Positions 17,509 to 37,236 of a DNA stretch of 64,000 nt are shown here, piece by piece. Source of the DNA: Bosea sp. (in: a-proteobacteria). GTDB lineage: Bacteria; Pseudomonadota; Alphaproteobacteria; Rhizobiales; Beijerinckiaceae. Position numbers and translations under genes: made by a program. The notes beneath the pieces are model-generated. The model was given only the letters and a program-made list of their open reading frames with translations, was not told the DNA's origin and did no database searches. The stretch spans positions 1,219,501-1,283,500 of the forward strand of contig NZ_JAMLIX010000002.1 in NCBI RefSeq assembly GCF_023953965.1, read 5' to 3'. Positions within the stretch are counted from its first letter, which is position 1; each line of letters opens with the position of its first letter.

Positions 17509-17876
17509 CACAGCACCTCCGGCGCCAGCGAGATGATCTTCATGTGGTTCTTGGCGCGAAGCTCGCGCGGAACCGGTCCGAAGATGCGGGTGCCGACCGG
17601 CTCCTTCTGGTTGTTGATCAGCACCGCCGCATTGCGGTCGAAGCGGATCACCGAACCGTCGGCGCGCTTGACGTCCTTGGCGGTGCGCACGACGACCGCC
17701 TTCATGACGTCGCCCTTCTTCACGCGGCCGCGCGGGATGGCTTCCTTGATCGAAACGACGATGATGTCACCGACACCGGCGTATTTCCGCTTCGACCCGC
17801 CGAGAACCTTGATGCACATCACGCGACGGGCGCCGGAATTGTCGGCGACGTCGAGATTCGTCTGCACCTGGATCAT
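17508..17876 (-). CDS. rplN: 50S ribosomal protein L14
   Basis: A 122-residue L14 at the subunit interface. The start MIQVQTNLDVADNSGARRVM and the tail MKIISLAPEVL are typical. It is separated from rpsQ by 211 bases containing a nested palindrome, although these genes are nearly contiguous in most bacteria. Confidence 0.97.
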   Translation of the reverse strand: MIQVQTNLDVADNSGARRVMCIKVLGGSKRKYAGVGDIIVVSIKEAIPRGRVKKGDVMKAVVVRTAKDVKRADGSVIRFDRNAAVLINNQKEPVGTRIFGPVPRELRAKNHMKIISLAPEVL

Positions 17877-18087
17877 GGCCTTGATCCTTCCAATTGGTGT
17901 ATCAGCGCGGTTTCCTCGCCGGCCTCAGCGCCGGCGGGGACTACGACTGACGGGGGTCGATCGCCCCCTGGCCTCAAACAAAACACGATCCGCAAAAGTG
18001 GTTGCCACCTTTGCGGAGAAACATGTCCGGCTTCCTACGGTGCCCCGCCCTGCCCCGCGATTCGGGGCCGGGCGAAGCCGTCTCGCC
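17877..18087. other. Enlarged rpsQ-rplN spacer with palindrome copy 2
   Basis: No coding frame. Besides the AAAAGTGG palindrome at 17984-18025 it has a GCCGGC/GCCGGC inverted repeat near 17921-17936. The spacing is unusual inside the spc operon. Confidence 0.6.
17984..18025. repeat. Nested palindrome, AAAAGTGG family, copy 2
   Basis: Inner arms CCGCAAAAGTGG and CCACCTTTGCGG surround TTG with one mismatched pair; the outer arms (ACACGAT and AACATGT) are degenerate. It is related to copies at 1302-1350 and 32339-32383. Confidence 0.75.
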
Positions 18088-18330
18088 TCACGCCTTGGGG
18101 GCGTCGTCGAGCACGACCCAGCTTTTCAGCTTGGAAATCGGCTTGGACTCCTCGATCCACACCGTATCGCCGACCTTGAACGCACCCGCCTCGTCATGGG
18201 CGTGATAGTTTTTCGTGCGGCGCACCGTCTTCTTGAAGAGCGGGTGCGTATACCGCCGCTCGACCTTGACCACAACAGTTTTGTTCTGCTTGTCGCTGAC
18301 GACGACGCCCTGCAGTACGCGCTTAGGCAT
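18088..18330 (-). CDS. rpsQ: 30S ribosomal protein S17
   Basis: An 80-residue S17, a primary 16S rRNA binder. The segment GVVVSDKQNKTVVVKVERR and the C-terminal half with HDEAGAFKVGDTVWIEE are diagnostic. It follows rpmC by ten bases. Confidence 0.97.
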   Translation of the reverse strand: MPKRVLQGVVVSDKQNKTVVVKVERRYTHPLFKKTVRRTKNYHAHDEAGAFKVGDTVWIEESKPISKLKSWVVLDDAPKA

Positions 18331-18340
18331 TATTCTCTCC

Positions 18341-18553
18341 TCACGCGCTCGCGGCGACGGTCTTCGACCGCTGCAGCGTCTTGATGCGGGCGATGTCCTT
18401 GCGCACCTGGGTGACGCGCGCGGTGTTCTCGAGCTGCCCGGTGGCCTTCTGGAAGCGCAGGTTGAACTGCTCCTTCTTCAGCTTGAGCAGCTCGTCCTGG
18501 AGCTGGTCCGTGCTCATGGCCTTCAGGTCGGACTGACGCTGGGTGATCTTCAT
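18341..18553 (-). CDS. rpmC: 50S ribosomal protein L29
   Basis: A 70-residue L29 at the tunnel exit, where trigger factor and SRP dock. The core LLKLKKEQFNLRFQKATGQL is intact. The ATG at 18553 (MKITQRQSDLKAMS) follows a GGGAGG box; a GTG at 18568 overlapping the rplP stop is less likely. Confidence 0.96.
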   Translation of the reverse strand: MKITQRQSDLKAMSTDQLQDELLKLKKEQFNLRFQKATGQLENTARVTQVRKDIARIKTLQRSKTVAASA

Positions 18554-18564
18554 CTCGTCCTCCC

Positions 18565-18978
18565 TCACTCGCCGATGCGCTGGATGAAGCGGGTCTTGAT
18601 CGGCAGCTTGGCGGCGCCGAGGCGCAACGCCTCGCGGGCGATCTCCTCGGAGACGCCGTCGAGTTCGAACATGATCCGGCCCGGCTTGACCTTGGCCGCC
18701 CAGAACTCGGGCGAACCCTTGCCCTTGCCCATGCGGACTTCGGTCGGCTTCTTGGAGACCGGCACGTCGGGGAACACGCGGATCCAGACGCGGCCGACAC
18801 GCTTCATGGCACGCGTGATCGCGCGGCGGGCCGCCTCGATCTGGCGCGCGGTGACGCGCTCGGGCTCCTGGGCCTTCAGGCCGAACTGGCCGAAGTTGAG
18901 ATCCGTGCCGCCCTTGGCGACGCCGGAAATGCGTCCCTTGAACTGCTTGCGGAACTTGGTGCGTTTTGGTTGCAGCAT
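18565..18978 (-). CDS. rplP: 50S ribosomal protein L16
   Basis: A 137-residue L16 that positions the A-site tRNA. The start MLQPKRTKFRKQFKGRISG and the GKGKGSPEFWAAKVKPGR segment are diagnostic. The Arg that is hydroxylated in some bacteria lies in this latter region. It sits 18 bases after rpsC. Confidence 0.97.
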   Translation of the reverse strand: MLQPKRTKFRKQFKGRISGVAKGGTDLNFGQFGLKAQEPERVTARQIEAARRAITRAMKRVGRVWIRVFPDVPVSKKPTEVRMGKGKGSPEFWAAKVKPGRIMFELDGVSEEIAREALRLGAAKLPIKTRFIQRIGE

Positions 18979-18996
18979 GGCTCTTCTCGATCAGCC

Positions 18997-19722
18997 TTAC
19001 GCAGCCTGCTCGCGACGATCGCGGTGGTCGCGATCACGACCGCCGGAGCGGCCGCCCTCGTCGGAGAGGCGCTTGTCCTGGGCCATCGGGTCGTGTTCGA
19101 GGATCTCGCCCTTGAAGATCCAGACCTTGATGCCGCACGTCCCATAGGTCGTGAAGGCGGTGGCGACGCCGTAATCGACGTCGGCGCGTAGCGTATGCAG
19201 CGGCACGCGGCCCTCGCGATACCATTCGAGGCGGGCGATCTCGGCGCCGCCGAGGCGGCCCGAGCAGTTGATGCGGATGCCCTCGGCGCCCAGGCGCATC
19301 GCCGACTGCACGGCGCGCTTCATCGCGCGACGGAAGGCGACGCGGCGCTCGAGCTGCTGGGCGATCGAGTCGGCGACCAGCGTCGCGTCGATCTCAGGCT
19401 TGCGCACCTCGACGATGTTGATCGTCACGTCGGCCTTGGTGAGCTTCGAGACTTCCTTGCGGAGCTTCTCGATGTCGGCACCCTTCTTGCCGATCACCAC
19501 GCCCGGACGCGCCGAGTGGATGGTGACGCGGCACTTCTTGTGCGGACGCTCGATGATGATCTTCGAAACCGCGGCCTGCTTCAGGAGCTTCATCAGGGCG
19601 GCGCGGATCGCCATGTCCTCGTGCAGCAGCTTGCCGTACTCGCCCTTGTTGGCGAACCAGCGCGAATCCCAGGTGCGGTTGATGCCGAGGCGCAGCCCGA
19701 TCGGATTGATTTTCTGACCCAT
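18997..19722 (-). CDS. rpsC: 30S ribosomal protein S3
   Basis: A 241-residue S3, part of the mRNA entry tunnel and helicase. The start MGQKINPIGLRLGINRTWDS is followed by a KH domain containing the conserved GVVIGKKGADIEKL. The C-terminal tail (GGRSGGRDRDHRDRREQAA) is strongly charged, as in relatives. It follows rplV by ten bases. Confidence 0.97.
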   Translation of the reverse strand: MGQKINPIGLRLGINRTWDSRWFANKGEYGKLLHEDMAIRAALMKLLKQAAVSKIIIERPHKKCRVTIHSARPGVVIGKKGADIEKLRKEVSKLTKADVTINIVEVRKPEIDATLVADSIAQQLERRVAFRRAMKRAVQSAMRLGAEGIRINCSGRLGGAEIARLEWYREGRVPLHTLRADVDYGVATAFTTYGTCGIKVWIFKGEILEHDPMAQDKRLSDEGGRSGGRDRDHRDRREQAA

Positions 19723-19732
19723 CGTTCTCTCC

Positions 19733-20116
19733 TCAGGCCTGCGCCGCAGCCTGCTCGCGCACCACGATCGTGATGTTCGAGAACGGCTTCATGATCCGGG
19801 CGCCACGGCCGCGGGCGCGGGCGTGGAAGCGCTTCATGACCAGCGCCTTGCCGACGAAGGCCTGGGCGACGACGAGATCGTCGACGTCGAGATCATGGTT
19901 GTTCTCGGCGTTGGCGATCGCGCTCTGCAGGCACTTGCGAACGTCGTTCGAGATGCGCTTGCGCGAGAACTCGAGATCGGCGAGCGCGGTTGCAACCTTC
20001 TTGCCGCGGATGAGCTGAGCGACGAGGTTCAGCTTCTGCGGCGAGACGCGCAGGTTGCGGGCGACCGCGACCGCTTCGTTCTCAGGCAGCGCACGGGGGG
20101 CGGATGCTTTACCCAT
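19733..20116 (-). CDS. rplV: 50S ribosomal protein L22
   Basis: A 127-residue L22, whose beta-hairpin lines the exit tunnel and is a macrolide-resistance site. SPQKLNLVAQLIRGKK and the hairpin region FHARARGRGARIMKP are intact, so no resistance-type deletion is seen. It lies three bases after rpsS. Confidence 0.97.
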   Translation of the reverse strand: MGKASAPRALPENEAVAVARNLRVSPQKLNLVAQLIRGKKVATALADLEFSRKRISNDVRKCLQSAIANAENNHDLDVDDLVVAQAFVGKALVMKRFHARARGRGARIMKPFSNITIVVREQAAAQA

Positions 20117-20119
20117 GGC

Positions 20120-20398
20120 TTACTTCCTCTTCGCCTTCTTGTCGGCGGCATGGCCGTGGAAGGTGCGCGTCGGCGAGAACTCGCCGAACTTGTGGCCCAC
20201 CATCTCCTCGTTCACGGACACCGGCACATGCTTCTGGCCGTTGTAGACGCCGAACGTCAGACCGACGAACTGCGGCAGGATCGTGGAGCGGCGGCTCCAG
20301 ATCTTGATGACTTCATTACGGCCCGAGGTCCTGGCGACCTCGGCCTTCTTCAGGAGGTATCCGTCGACGAACGGACCTTTCCAAAGCGAACGCGCCAT
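20120..20398 (-). CDS. rpsS: 30S ribosomal protein S19
   Basis: A 92-residue S19 in the head of the small subunit. The start MARSLWKGPFVDGYLLKKAE and the HVPVSVNEEMVGHKFGEFS segment are diagnostic. It lies eight bases after rplB. Confidence 0.97.
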   Translation of the reverse strand: MARSLWKGPFVDGYLLKKAEVARTSGRNEVIKIWSRRSTILPQFVGLTFGVYNGQKHVPVSVNEEMVGHKFGEFSPTRTFHGHAADKKAKRK

Positions 20399-20406
20399 GA
20401 CGGACC

Positions 20407-21249
20407 TCAGTTCTTCTTCTTGCGGGCGTGACGGCTCGACACGATGAAGGTGTCGGTCCGCTTGTTGGAGCGGGTCTTCTTGCCCTTGGTCGGCAGACCC
20501 CAGGGCGTGACCGGATGACGGCCGCCCGAGGTGCGGCCTTCGCCGCCGCCATGCGGGTGGTCGACCGGGTTCATCGTGACGCCGCGGTTATGCGGACGCC
20601 GGCCGAGCCAGCGCGAGCGGCCGGCCTTGCCGTCGTTCCGGTTCATGTGGTCCGGATTCGAGACGGCGCCGACCGTGGCGTAGCACTGGCCCGAGATCAG
20701 GCGCTGCTCGCCCGAGTTCAGGCGGACGATGACGTAGCCCTGGTCGCGGCCGACGATCTGGGCGTAGTTGCCGGCCGAGCGGGCGAGCGCGCCACCCTTG
20801 CCGATCTTCAGCTCGACATTGTGGACGATCGTGCCGATCGGCAGCGAGCCCATCGGAGCGGCATTGCCGGGCTTCACGTCGACGCTGTCGCCCGCGACCA
20901 CCGTGTCGCCGACAGCCAGGCGCTGCGGCGCCAGGATGTAGGACTGCTCGCCGTCCTGATACTGGATCAGGGCGATGAAGGCGGTGCGGTTGGGATCATA
21001 CTCGATCCGCTCGACGGTGGCCGGCACGCCGGCCTTGCCGCGACGCTTGAAGTCGACGAGGCGCAGCGTGCGCTTGTGGCCGCCGCCGCGGAAGCGGACG
21101 GTGATGCGGCCGAGATTGTTGCGGCCGCCGGACGAGCTCTTGCCCTCGGTCAGCTTCTTGAGAGGCTTGCCCTTGTAGAGCTCGCTGCGGTCGACGATCA
21201 CGAGCTGGCGAAGGCTCGGCGTGATCGGCTTGAAATGTCTCAAAGCCAT
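20407..21249 (-). CDS. rplB: 50S ribosomal protein L2
   Basis: A 280-residue L2, needed for subunit joining and peptidyl transfer. The start MALRHFKPITPSLRQLV, the OB/SH3-like fold region and the C-terminal NPVDHPHGGGEGRTSGGRHP (including the functionally important His) are intact. It follows rplW by ten bases. Confidence 0.97.
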   Translation of the reverse strand: MALRHFKPITPSLRQLVIVDRSELYKGKPLKKLTEGKSSSGGRNNLGRITVRFRGGGHKRTLRLVDFKRRGKAGVPATVERIEYDPNRTAFIALIQYQDGEQSYILAPQRLAVGDTVVAGDSVDVKPGNAAPMGSLPIGTIVHNVELKIGKGGALARSAGNYAQIVGRDQGYVIVRLNSGEQRLISGQCYATVGAVSNPDHMNRNDGKAGRSRWLGRRPHNRGVTMNPVDHPHGGGEGRTSGGRHPVTPWGLPTKGKKTRSNKRTDTFIVSSRHARKKKN

Positions 21250-21259
21250 GGTGCTTCCC

Positions 21260-21571
21260 TCACAGGCCCGTGGTCACGTCGATGGAGTGGCCCTCTTCGA
21301 GGGTCACGACCGCCTTCTTGACGTCCGAACGCTGGCCGGGACGGCCGCGGAACATCTTGACCTTGCCTTCGGTGACGATCGTGTTGACGCTCTTCACCTT
21401 GACGTCGAACAGCTTCTCGACCGCCGCCTTGATCTGCGGCTTGGTCGCGGTCTTGGCGACCTTGAACACGACCTTGTTGTGCTCGGAGAGCATGGTCGCC
21501 TTCTCGGTGATGACCGGCGCCACGATCACGTCGTAGTGGCGCGGGTCGAGGTTCTTGGCGGACTGGCTCAT
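21260..21571 (-). CDS. rplW: 50S ribosomal protein L23
   Basis: A 103-residue L23 at the exit tunnel, the docking point for trigger factor. The segments VIVAPVITEKATML and KMFRGRPGQRSDVKKAVV are typical. Its ATG overlaps the rplD stop (ATGA), so translation is coupled. Confidence 0.97.
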   Translation of the reverse strand: MSQSAKNLDPRHYDVIVAPVITEKATMLSEHNKVVFKVAKTATKPQIKAAVEKLFDVKVKSVNTIVTEGKVKMFRGRPGQRSDVKKAVVTLEEGHSIDVTTGL

Positions 21572-22188
21572 TTGAAGCGCGCCTCCAGCGCATCGACGGC
21601 CGCGCGCGTCAGGACGAGCTTGTCGCGACGCAGGATGTCGTAAACGTTGATGCCCTGGACCGGCAGCACGTCGACATTCGGGATCGAGCGGGCAGCCAGG
21701 CCGAAATTGGTATCGATCTCGGCGCCGCCGATGATCAGCGCGCTCGACAGGTCGAGCTTGCCGAAATGGCCGAGCAGCACCTTGGTCTTCGGCTCGGAGA
21801 GCTTGGCGTCGTCGATCACGATGATGCCGGCGTCCTTGGCCTTGGCCGAGAGCGCGTGGCGCAGAGCCAGCGCACGGACCTTCTTGGGCAGGTCATGGGC
21901 GTGGTCGCGCACGACCGGGCCGAAGGCCTTGCCGCCGCCGCGGAACTGCGGGGCCGAAGCCGCGCCGTGGCGGGCGCCGCCGGTGCCCTTCTGCTTGTAG
22001 ATCTTCTTGCGGCTGCGGTCGATCTCCGAGCGGCCCTTGGTCTTGTGCGTCCCGGCGCGGCGCTTGGCGAGCTGGTAGCGCACCATGCGGGCGAGCAGGT
22101 CGGCGCGAGGCTCCTGGCCGAACACCGCCTCCGACAGCTCGACCGAACCGGCCGACTTGCCCTCGAGAGTGACGATATCGAGTTTCAT
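21568..22188 (-). CDS. rplD: 50S ribosomal protein L4
   Basis: A 206-residue L4, which lines the exit tunnel and in E. coli represses the S10 operon. The segment GTHKTKGRSEIDRSRKKIY and the tunnel loop KQKGTGGARHGAASAPQFR are diagnostic. The ATG at 22188 overlaps the rplC stop by one base (TGATG). Confidence 0.97.
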   Translation of the reverse strand: MKLDIVTLEGKSAGSVELSEAVFGQEPRADLLARMVRYQLAKRRAGTHKTKGRSEIDRSRKKIYKQKGTGGARHGAASAPQFRGGGKAFGPVVRDHAHDLPKKVRALALRHALSAKAKDAGIIVIDDAKLSEPKTKVLLGHFGKLDLSSALIIGGAEIDTNFGLAARSIPNVDVLPVQGINVYDILRRDKLVLTRAAVDALEARFK

Positions 22189-22913
22189 CACGCGTTCTCC
22201 TCAGCCTGGGCCGCAGGAGCCTCTGCCTTTGCCTCGCCGGCAACCTTGAACTTGCCCGGCAGCGGCGCCTCCTTCGGAAGGGCGCGCTTGACGGCGTCAC
22301 GGACATGGATCCAGCCGCCGGCGACGCCCGGAACGGCGCCCTCAACGAGGATCAGGCCGCGCTCGACATCGGTCTGGACGACGCGCAGGTTCTGCGTGGT
22401 CACGCGCTCGGCGCCGAGATGGCCCGGCATCTTCTTGTTCTTGAAGGTCTTGCCCGGGTCCTGGCGGCCACCGGTCGAACCGATCGAACGATGCGAGATC
22501 GAGACGCCGTGCGTGGCGCGCAGGCCGCCGAAGTTCCAGCGCTTCATGCCGCCGGCGAAGCCCTTGCCGGTGGTGGTGCCGGAGACGTCGACGAACTGGC
22601 CGACGACGAAGTGGTCGGCGGTGAGCTCGGCCCCGACCGGGATCAGCGCGTCGTCGGAGACGCGGAACTCGACGATCTTCTGCTTCGGCTCGACCTTGGC
22701 GACGGCGAAATGGCCGCGCTGCGCCTTCGAGACGTTCTTGACCTTGGCCAGGCCCGTCCCGAGCTGCACGGCGACATAGCCGTTCTTCTCGATCGTGCGA
22801 TGCGCGACGACCTGACAGCTGTCGAGCTTCAGCACGGTGACCGGGATGTGCTCGCCGGCATCGGTGAAGATGCGGGTCATCCCGACTTTCTGTGCAATCA
22901 CACCGGAACGCAT
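22188..22913 (-). CDS. rplC: 50S ribosomal protein L3
   Basis: A 241-residue L3, an early assembly protein reaching the peptidyl-transferase centre. The start MRSGVIAQKVGMTRIFTDAG, the internal GKGFAGGMKRWNFGG and the loop region GSTGGRQDPGKTFKNKKMPG are intact. A Gly/Ala/Glu-rich tail follows. It begins 72 bases after rpsJ. Confidence 0.97.
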   Translation of the reverse strand: MRSGVIAQKVGMTRIFTDAGEHIPVTVLKLDSCQVVAHRTIEKNGYVAVQLGTGLAKVKNVSKAQRGHFAVAKVEPKQKIVEFRVSDDALIPVGAELTADHFVVGQFVDVSGTTTGKGFAGGMKRWNFGGLRATHGVSISHRSIGSTGGRQDPGKTFKNKKMPGHLGAERVTTQNLRVVQTDVERGLILVEGAVPGVAGGWIHVRDAVKRALPKEAPLPGKFKVAGEAKAEAPAAQAEENA

Positions 22914-22985
22914 CGGTGCATACCTTCCCTTGGGGTCATGTCCATCCGGGGTTCAAGCCGGAAACAGAGGACCCGTTGAACCGGA

Positions 22986-23294
<309 letters not shown>

Positions 23295-23316
23295 GGTCTC
23301 TGTTTCTCCGTGACGT

Positions 23317-23348
23317 GAAAAGGCGAAGGCCCCGAAGGGCCCTCGCCC
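23317..23348 (-). terminator. UUCG-loop terminator or attenuator between tuf1 and rpsJ
   Basis: On the minus strand the arms GGCGA-GGGCCC and GGGCC-TCGCC, with one mismatch, close a C(UUCG)G tetraloop and are followed by four T. The rpsJ ATG is only 22 bases beyond, so read-through here would feed the whole S10 block. Confidence 0.7.
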
Positions 23349-23362
23349 CTCACGAAAACGCG

Positions 23363-24553
<1,191 letters not shown>

Positions 24554-24597
24554 CGTAGCCTCCGTCCAATCTTTCAGTGTTCAGTCGAAGGTTCCGG

Positions 24598-26673
<2,076 letters not shown>

Positions 26674-26707
26674 TGTCGTGCTCTGTGTCTTTTGAAAACC
26701 GTGCCGC

Positions 26708-27178
26708 TTACCAGCGGTAATGCGAGAAGGCGCGGTTGGCTTCCGCCATCCGGTGCGTGTCTTCACGCTTCTTGACGGCGTTGCCGCGGTTGTTGGCGGC
26801 GTCCATCAGCTCGGCCGAGAGGCGCTCCACCATGGTCTTGTCGTTGCGGCCGCGGGCGGCGGCGATCAGCCAGCGGATGGCGAGCGCCTGGCGGCGCTCC
26901 GAGCGCACCTCGACCGGAACCTGGTAGGTCGCGCCGCCGACGCGGCGGGAACGGACCTCGATCGCCGGGGCGACGTTCTCCAGCGCCGACTTGAAGACGC
27001 CGAGCGGCTCGCTCTTGGTCTTCGCCTCGATGATGTCGAAGGCACCGTAGACGATCCGCTCGGCGGTCGACTTCTTGCCCTCGTACATGATCGAGTTCAT
27101 GAACTTGGTCACGATGATATCGCCGAACTTCGGGTCCGGAATAATTTCGCGCTTTTCGGCACTGTGGCGGCGGGACAT
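26708..27178 (-). CDS. rpsG: 30S ribosomal protein S7
   Basis: A 156-residue S7, which nucleates the head of the small subunit and in E. coli represses the str operon. The segments KFMNSIMYEGKKSTAERIVY and NRAFSHYRW are diagnostic. It lies 70 bases after rpsL. Confidence 0.97.
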   Translation of the reverse strand: MSRRHSAEKREIIPDPKFGDIIVTKFMNSIMYEGKKSTAERIVYGAFDIIEAKTKSEPLGVFKSALENVAPAIEVRSRRVGGATYQVPVEVRSERRQALAIRWLIAAARGRNDKTMVERLSAELMDAANNRGNAVKKREDTHRMAEANRAFSHYRW

Positions 27179-27248
27179 CGTCTAGTCTCCGTAAATCTTC
27201 AACGCGGCGGATCGGCTCAGGCGGCTCGCCCGGCCGGTCGGGCCGAAA

Positions 27249-27620
27249 TCACTTCGGACGCTTGGCGCCGTATTTCGAACGGCGCTGCTTGCGGTTCTTG
27301 ACGCCCTGCGTATCGAGCACGCCGCGCAGGATGTGGTAGCGCACGCCGGGAAGGTCCTTGACGCGCCCACCACGGATCATGACGACCGAGTGCTCCTGCA
27401 GGTTGTGGCCTTCGCCGGGAATATAGCCGATCACCTCGAAGCCGTTGGTCAGCCTGACCTTGGCGACCTTGCGCAGCGCCGAGTTCGGCTTCTTCGGGGT
27501 CGTCGTGTAGACGCGCGTGCAGACGCCGCGCTTCTGCGGGCAGGACTCGAGCGCCGGAGCGCTGTTTCGCACCTTCACGGGCGACCGCGACTTGCGGATG
27601 AGCTGGCTGATTGTCGGCAT
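27249..27620 (-). CDS. rpsL: 30S ribosomal protein S12
   Basis: A 123-residue S12 at the decoding centre. The streptomycin-determining Lys residues in TTPKKPNSALRKVAKVRL and GRVKDLPGVRYH are wild type. It is the first gene of the str section, preceded by a 266-base leader from a candidate promoter at 27893-27921. Confidence 0.98.
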   Translation of the reverse strand: MPTISQLIRKSRSPVKVRNSAPALESCPQKRGVCTRVYTTTPKKPNSALRKVAKVRLTNGFEVIGYIPGEGHNLQEHSVVMIRGGRVKDLPGVRYHILRGVLDTQGVKNRKQRRSKYGAKRPK

Positions 27621-27892
27621 TTAAGGCCTCTCGCCCCACTGAGCGTTTGGAAATTCCCGGTCAAGCTCCCAGTTCGGCCGATAGCATGGCATAAACGAAG
27701 CGGCGCCATCGGCATCCCTTCGGGGCCTCAGGCGCGCTTGCCGTGCAGAGGAACACGGGGCTTATTCCGCGTTCATGCGTCCTGCCATGTCGTCGATCGA
27801 CGCTGGAATTCCGACGGAGTTTCGGTCGCGAACCTCGCCCGCGAACGATGCGCAAGCGACAAACGTGTCCGACAGCCGTCGACAGTGGCGCG

Positions 27893-27921
27893 CTTATGAC
27901 TCACGCGGGGATTCGCGTCAA
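27893..27921 (-). promoter_or_regulatory. Candidate promoter of the rpsL-rpsG-fusA-tuf operon
   Basis: On the minus strand TTGACG and CATAAG are separated by 17 bases. Transcription would start near 27886. The position, directly after the rpoC terminator, fits a separate str promoter. Confidence 0.6.
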
Positions 27922-27996
27922 GCCCGTAACCGCCGAAAACGACGGTGTTTTGCGGGGTTTCGCCGGCTTGCGCCCTCGCCTCGCCCGGCGCGCAAG

Positions 27997-28022
27997 AAAA
28001 AGGCCGCCCGGACGGGGCGGCC
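27997..28022 (-). terminator. Rho-independent terminator after rpoC
   Basis: On the minus strand GGCCGCCC pairs perfectly with GGGCGGCC around a 5-base loop and is followed by five T. It lies 29 bases past the rpoC stop. Confidence 0.9.
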
Positions 28023-28050
28023 TTTGCGATCGTTGCGCGAAACGCCTGCC

Positions 28051-32235
<4,185 letters not shown>

Positions 32236-32296
32236 CGCCTGTCTCCTCTCACCGGCGGGGGCGAAGGCCACCCTGCCCGGCTCGTCAATTCCGTCT

Positions 32297-32320
32297 GCCG
32301 GCGGCGTCAGTACCGCCGGC
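32297..32320. other. 8-bp hairpin in the rpoB-rpoC spacer
   Basis: GCCGGCGG pairs perfectly with CCGCCGGC around an 8-base loop. It lies next to the AAAAGTGG palindrome and has no T tract. Confidence 0.5.
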
Positions 32321-32338
32321 GCATGTCCAAGGCTTCGA

Positions 32339-32383
32339 ACATGATCCGGAAAAGTGGGAACCGCTTTTCCGATAAGATCATGT
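32339..32383. repeat. Nested palindrome, AAAAGTGG family, copy 3
   Basis: Outer arms ACATGATC and GATCATGT (8 bp, perfect) enclose CGGAAAAGTGG and CCGCTTTTCCG (one mismatch). It occupies most of the rpoB-rpoC spacer, which is short in most bacteria. Confidence 0.8.
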
Positions 32384-32398
32384 CCAACGAGCCGCGGC

Positions 32399-36520
<4,122 letters not shown>

Positions 36521-36648
36521 CGTTGTTCCTCGCATTCTCTGGACCTCGGCGCGTGGCGGCCACGCTCCGGAAGGTCCCGACCTCTCCGTGCGGAGCCGGT
36601 TCCGGGGCCAATGGGCTTAAAGCCCGGCCATCGGTTCCGGTTCCATGG

Positions 36649-36703
36649 ACGGCTCACCCGGCGGTCCGTGGGCGCGGCCTCTCAGGCCGCCGGGTGAGCC
36701 GTT
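36649..36703. other. Long palindrome with 16-bp arms, rplL-rpoB spacer
   Basis: ACGGCTCACCCGGCGG pairs perfectly with CCGCCGGGTGAGCCGT; the 23-base centre contains a further GGCCTctcAGGCC inverted repeat. It lies where E. coli has an attenuator and an RNase III cleavage site between rplL and rpoB, so a similar processing or attenuation role is inferred. Confidence 0.75.
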
Positions 36704-36732
36704 CCGCGCCAGCTTGCGCGGAAACGACGCGA

Positions 36733-36769
36733 CAGCCCCGGAGGCGGAGAACCGCCCCGGGACTGTCGA
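36733..36769. other. Second hairpin in the rplL-rpoB spacer
   Basis: GACAGCCCCGGAGGCGG and CCGCCCCGGGACTGTC pair around AGAA with one bulged or mismatched position. It lies about 40 bases past the rplL stop, without a long T tract, and could be a partial terminator that lowers rpoBC relative to rplJL. Confidence 0.6.
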
Positions 36770-36807
36770 TCTTGGCTAGGGTCGGACCGGCATCAGCCGG
36801 CCCGGGC

Positions 36808-37188
36808 TCACTTGAGCTCGACCTTGGCGCCGACGGCCTCGAGCTGCTTCTTGAGCTTCTCGGCCTCGTCCTTGCCGACCGACTCCTTGACCGGCTTCGG
36901 CGCGCCCTCGACCAGGTCCTTGGCTTCCTTGAGGCCGAGACCGGTGATGGCGCGGACTTCCTTGATCACCTCGATCTTCTTGTCGCCGGCGGCGGCGAGC
37001 ACGACGGTGAACTCGGTCTGCTCCTCGGCAGCCGGGGCGGCAGCGCCACCGGCAGCCGGGCCGGCCGCGACGGCGACGGCGGCGGCGGCGGAGACGCCCC
37101 ACTTCTCTTCGAGCATCTTGGCGAGGTCGGCGGCCTCGAGAACGGTGAGCGACGACAGCTCGTCGACGAGCTTGGCGAGATCGGCCAT
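36808..37188 (-). CDS. rplL: 50S ribosomal protein L7/L12
   Basis: A 126-residue stalk protein that recruits translation GTPases. The N-terminal dimer/L10-binding helix region (LAKLVDELSSLTVLEAADLAKML) is followed by an Ala/Gly/Pro hinge of about 30 residues and the globular domain with GLGLKEAKDLVEGAPKPVKE. It lies 48 bases after rplJ. Confidence 0.98.
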   Translation of the reverse strand: MADLAKLVDELSSLTVLEAADLAKMLEEKWGVSAAAAVAVAAGPAAGGAAAPAAEEQTEFTVVLAAAGDKKIEVIKEVRAITGLGLKEAKDLVEGAPKPVKESVGKDEAEKLKKQLEAVGAKVELK

Positions 37189-37236
37189 GATTTAACTTCC
37201 TGTCTTAGAGGTTCGAACGATTGAGGTTGCTGGCTC

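Larger units (their letters stand above)
27621..28050. other. Gene-free 430-bp spacer between rpoC and rpsL
   Basis: No credible gene. In the direction of transcription it holds the rpoC terminator (27997-28022), the str promoter (27893-27921) and an untranslated leader of about 266 bases. No further clear structure was recognised. Confidence 0.7.
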
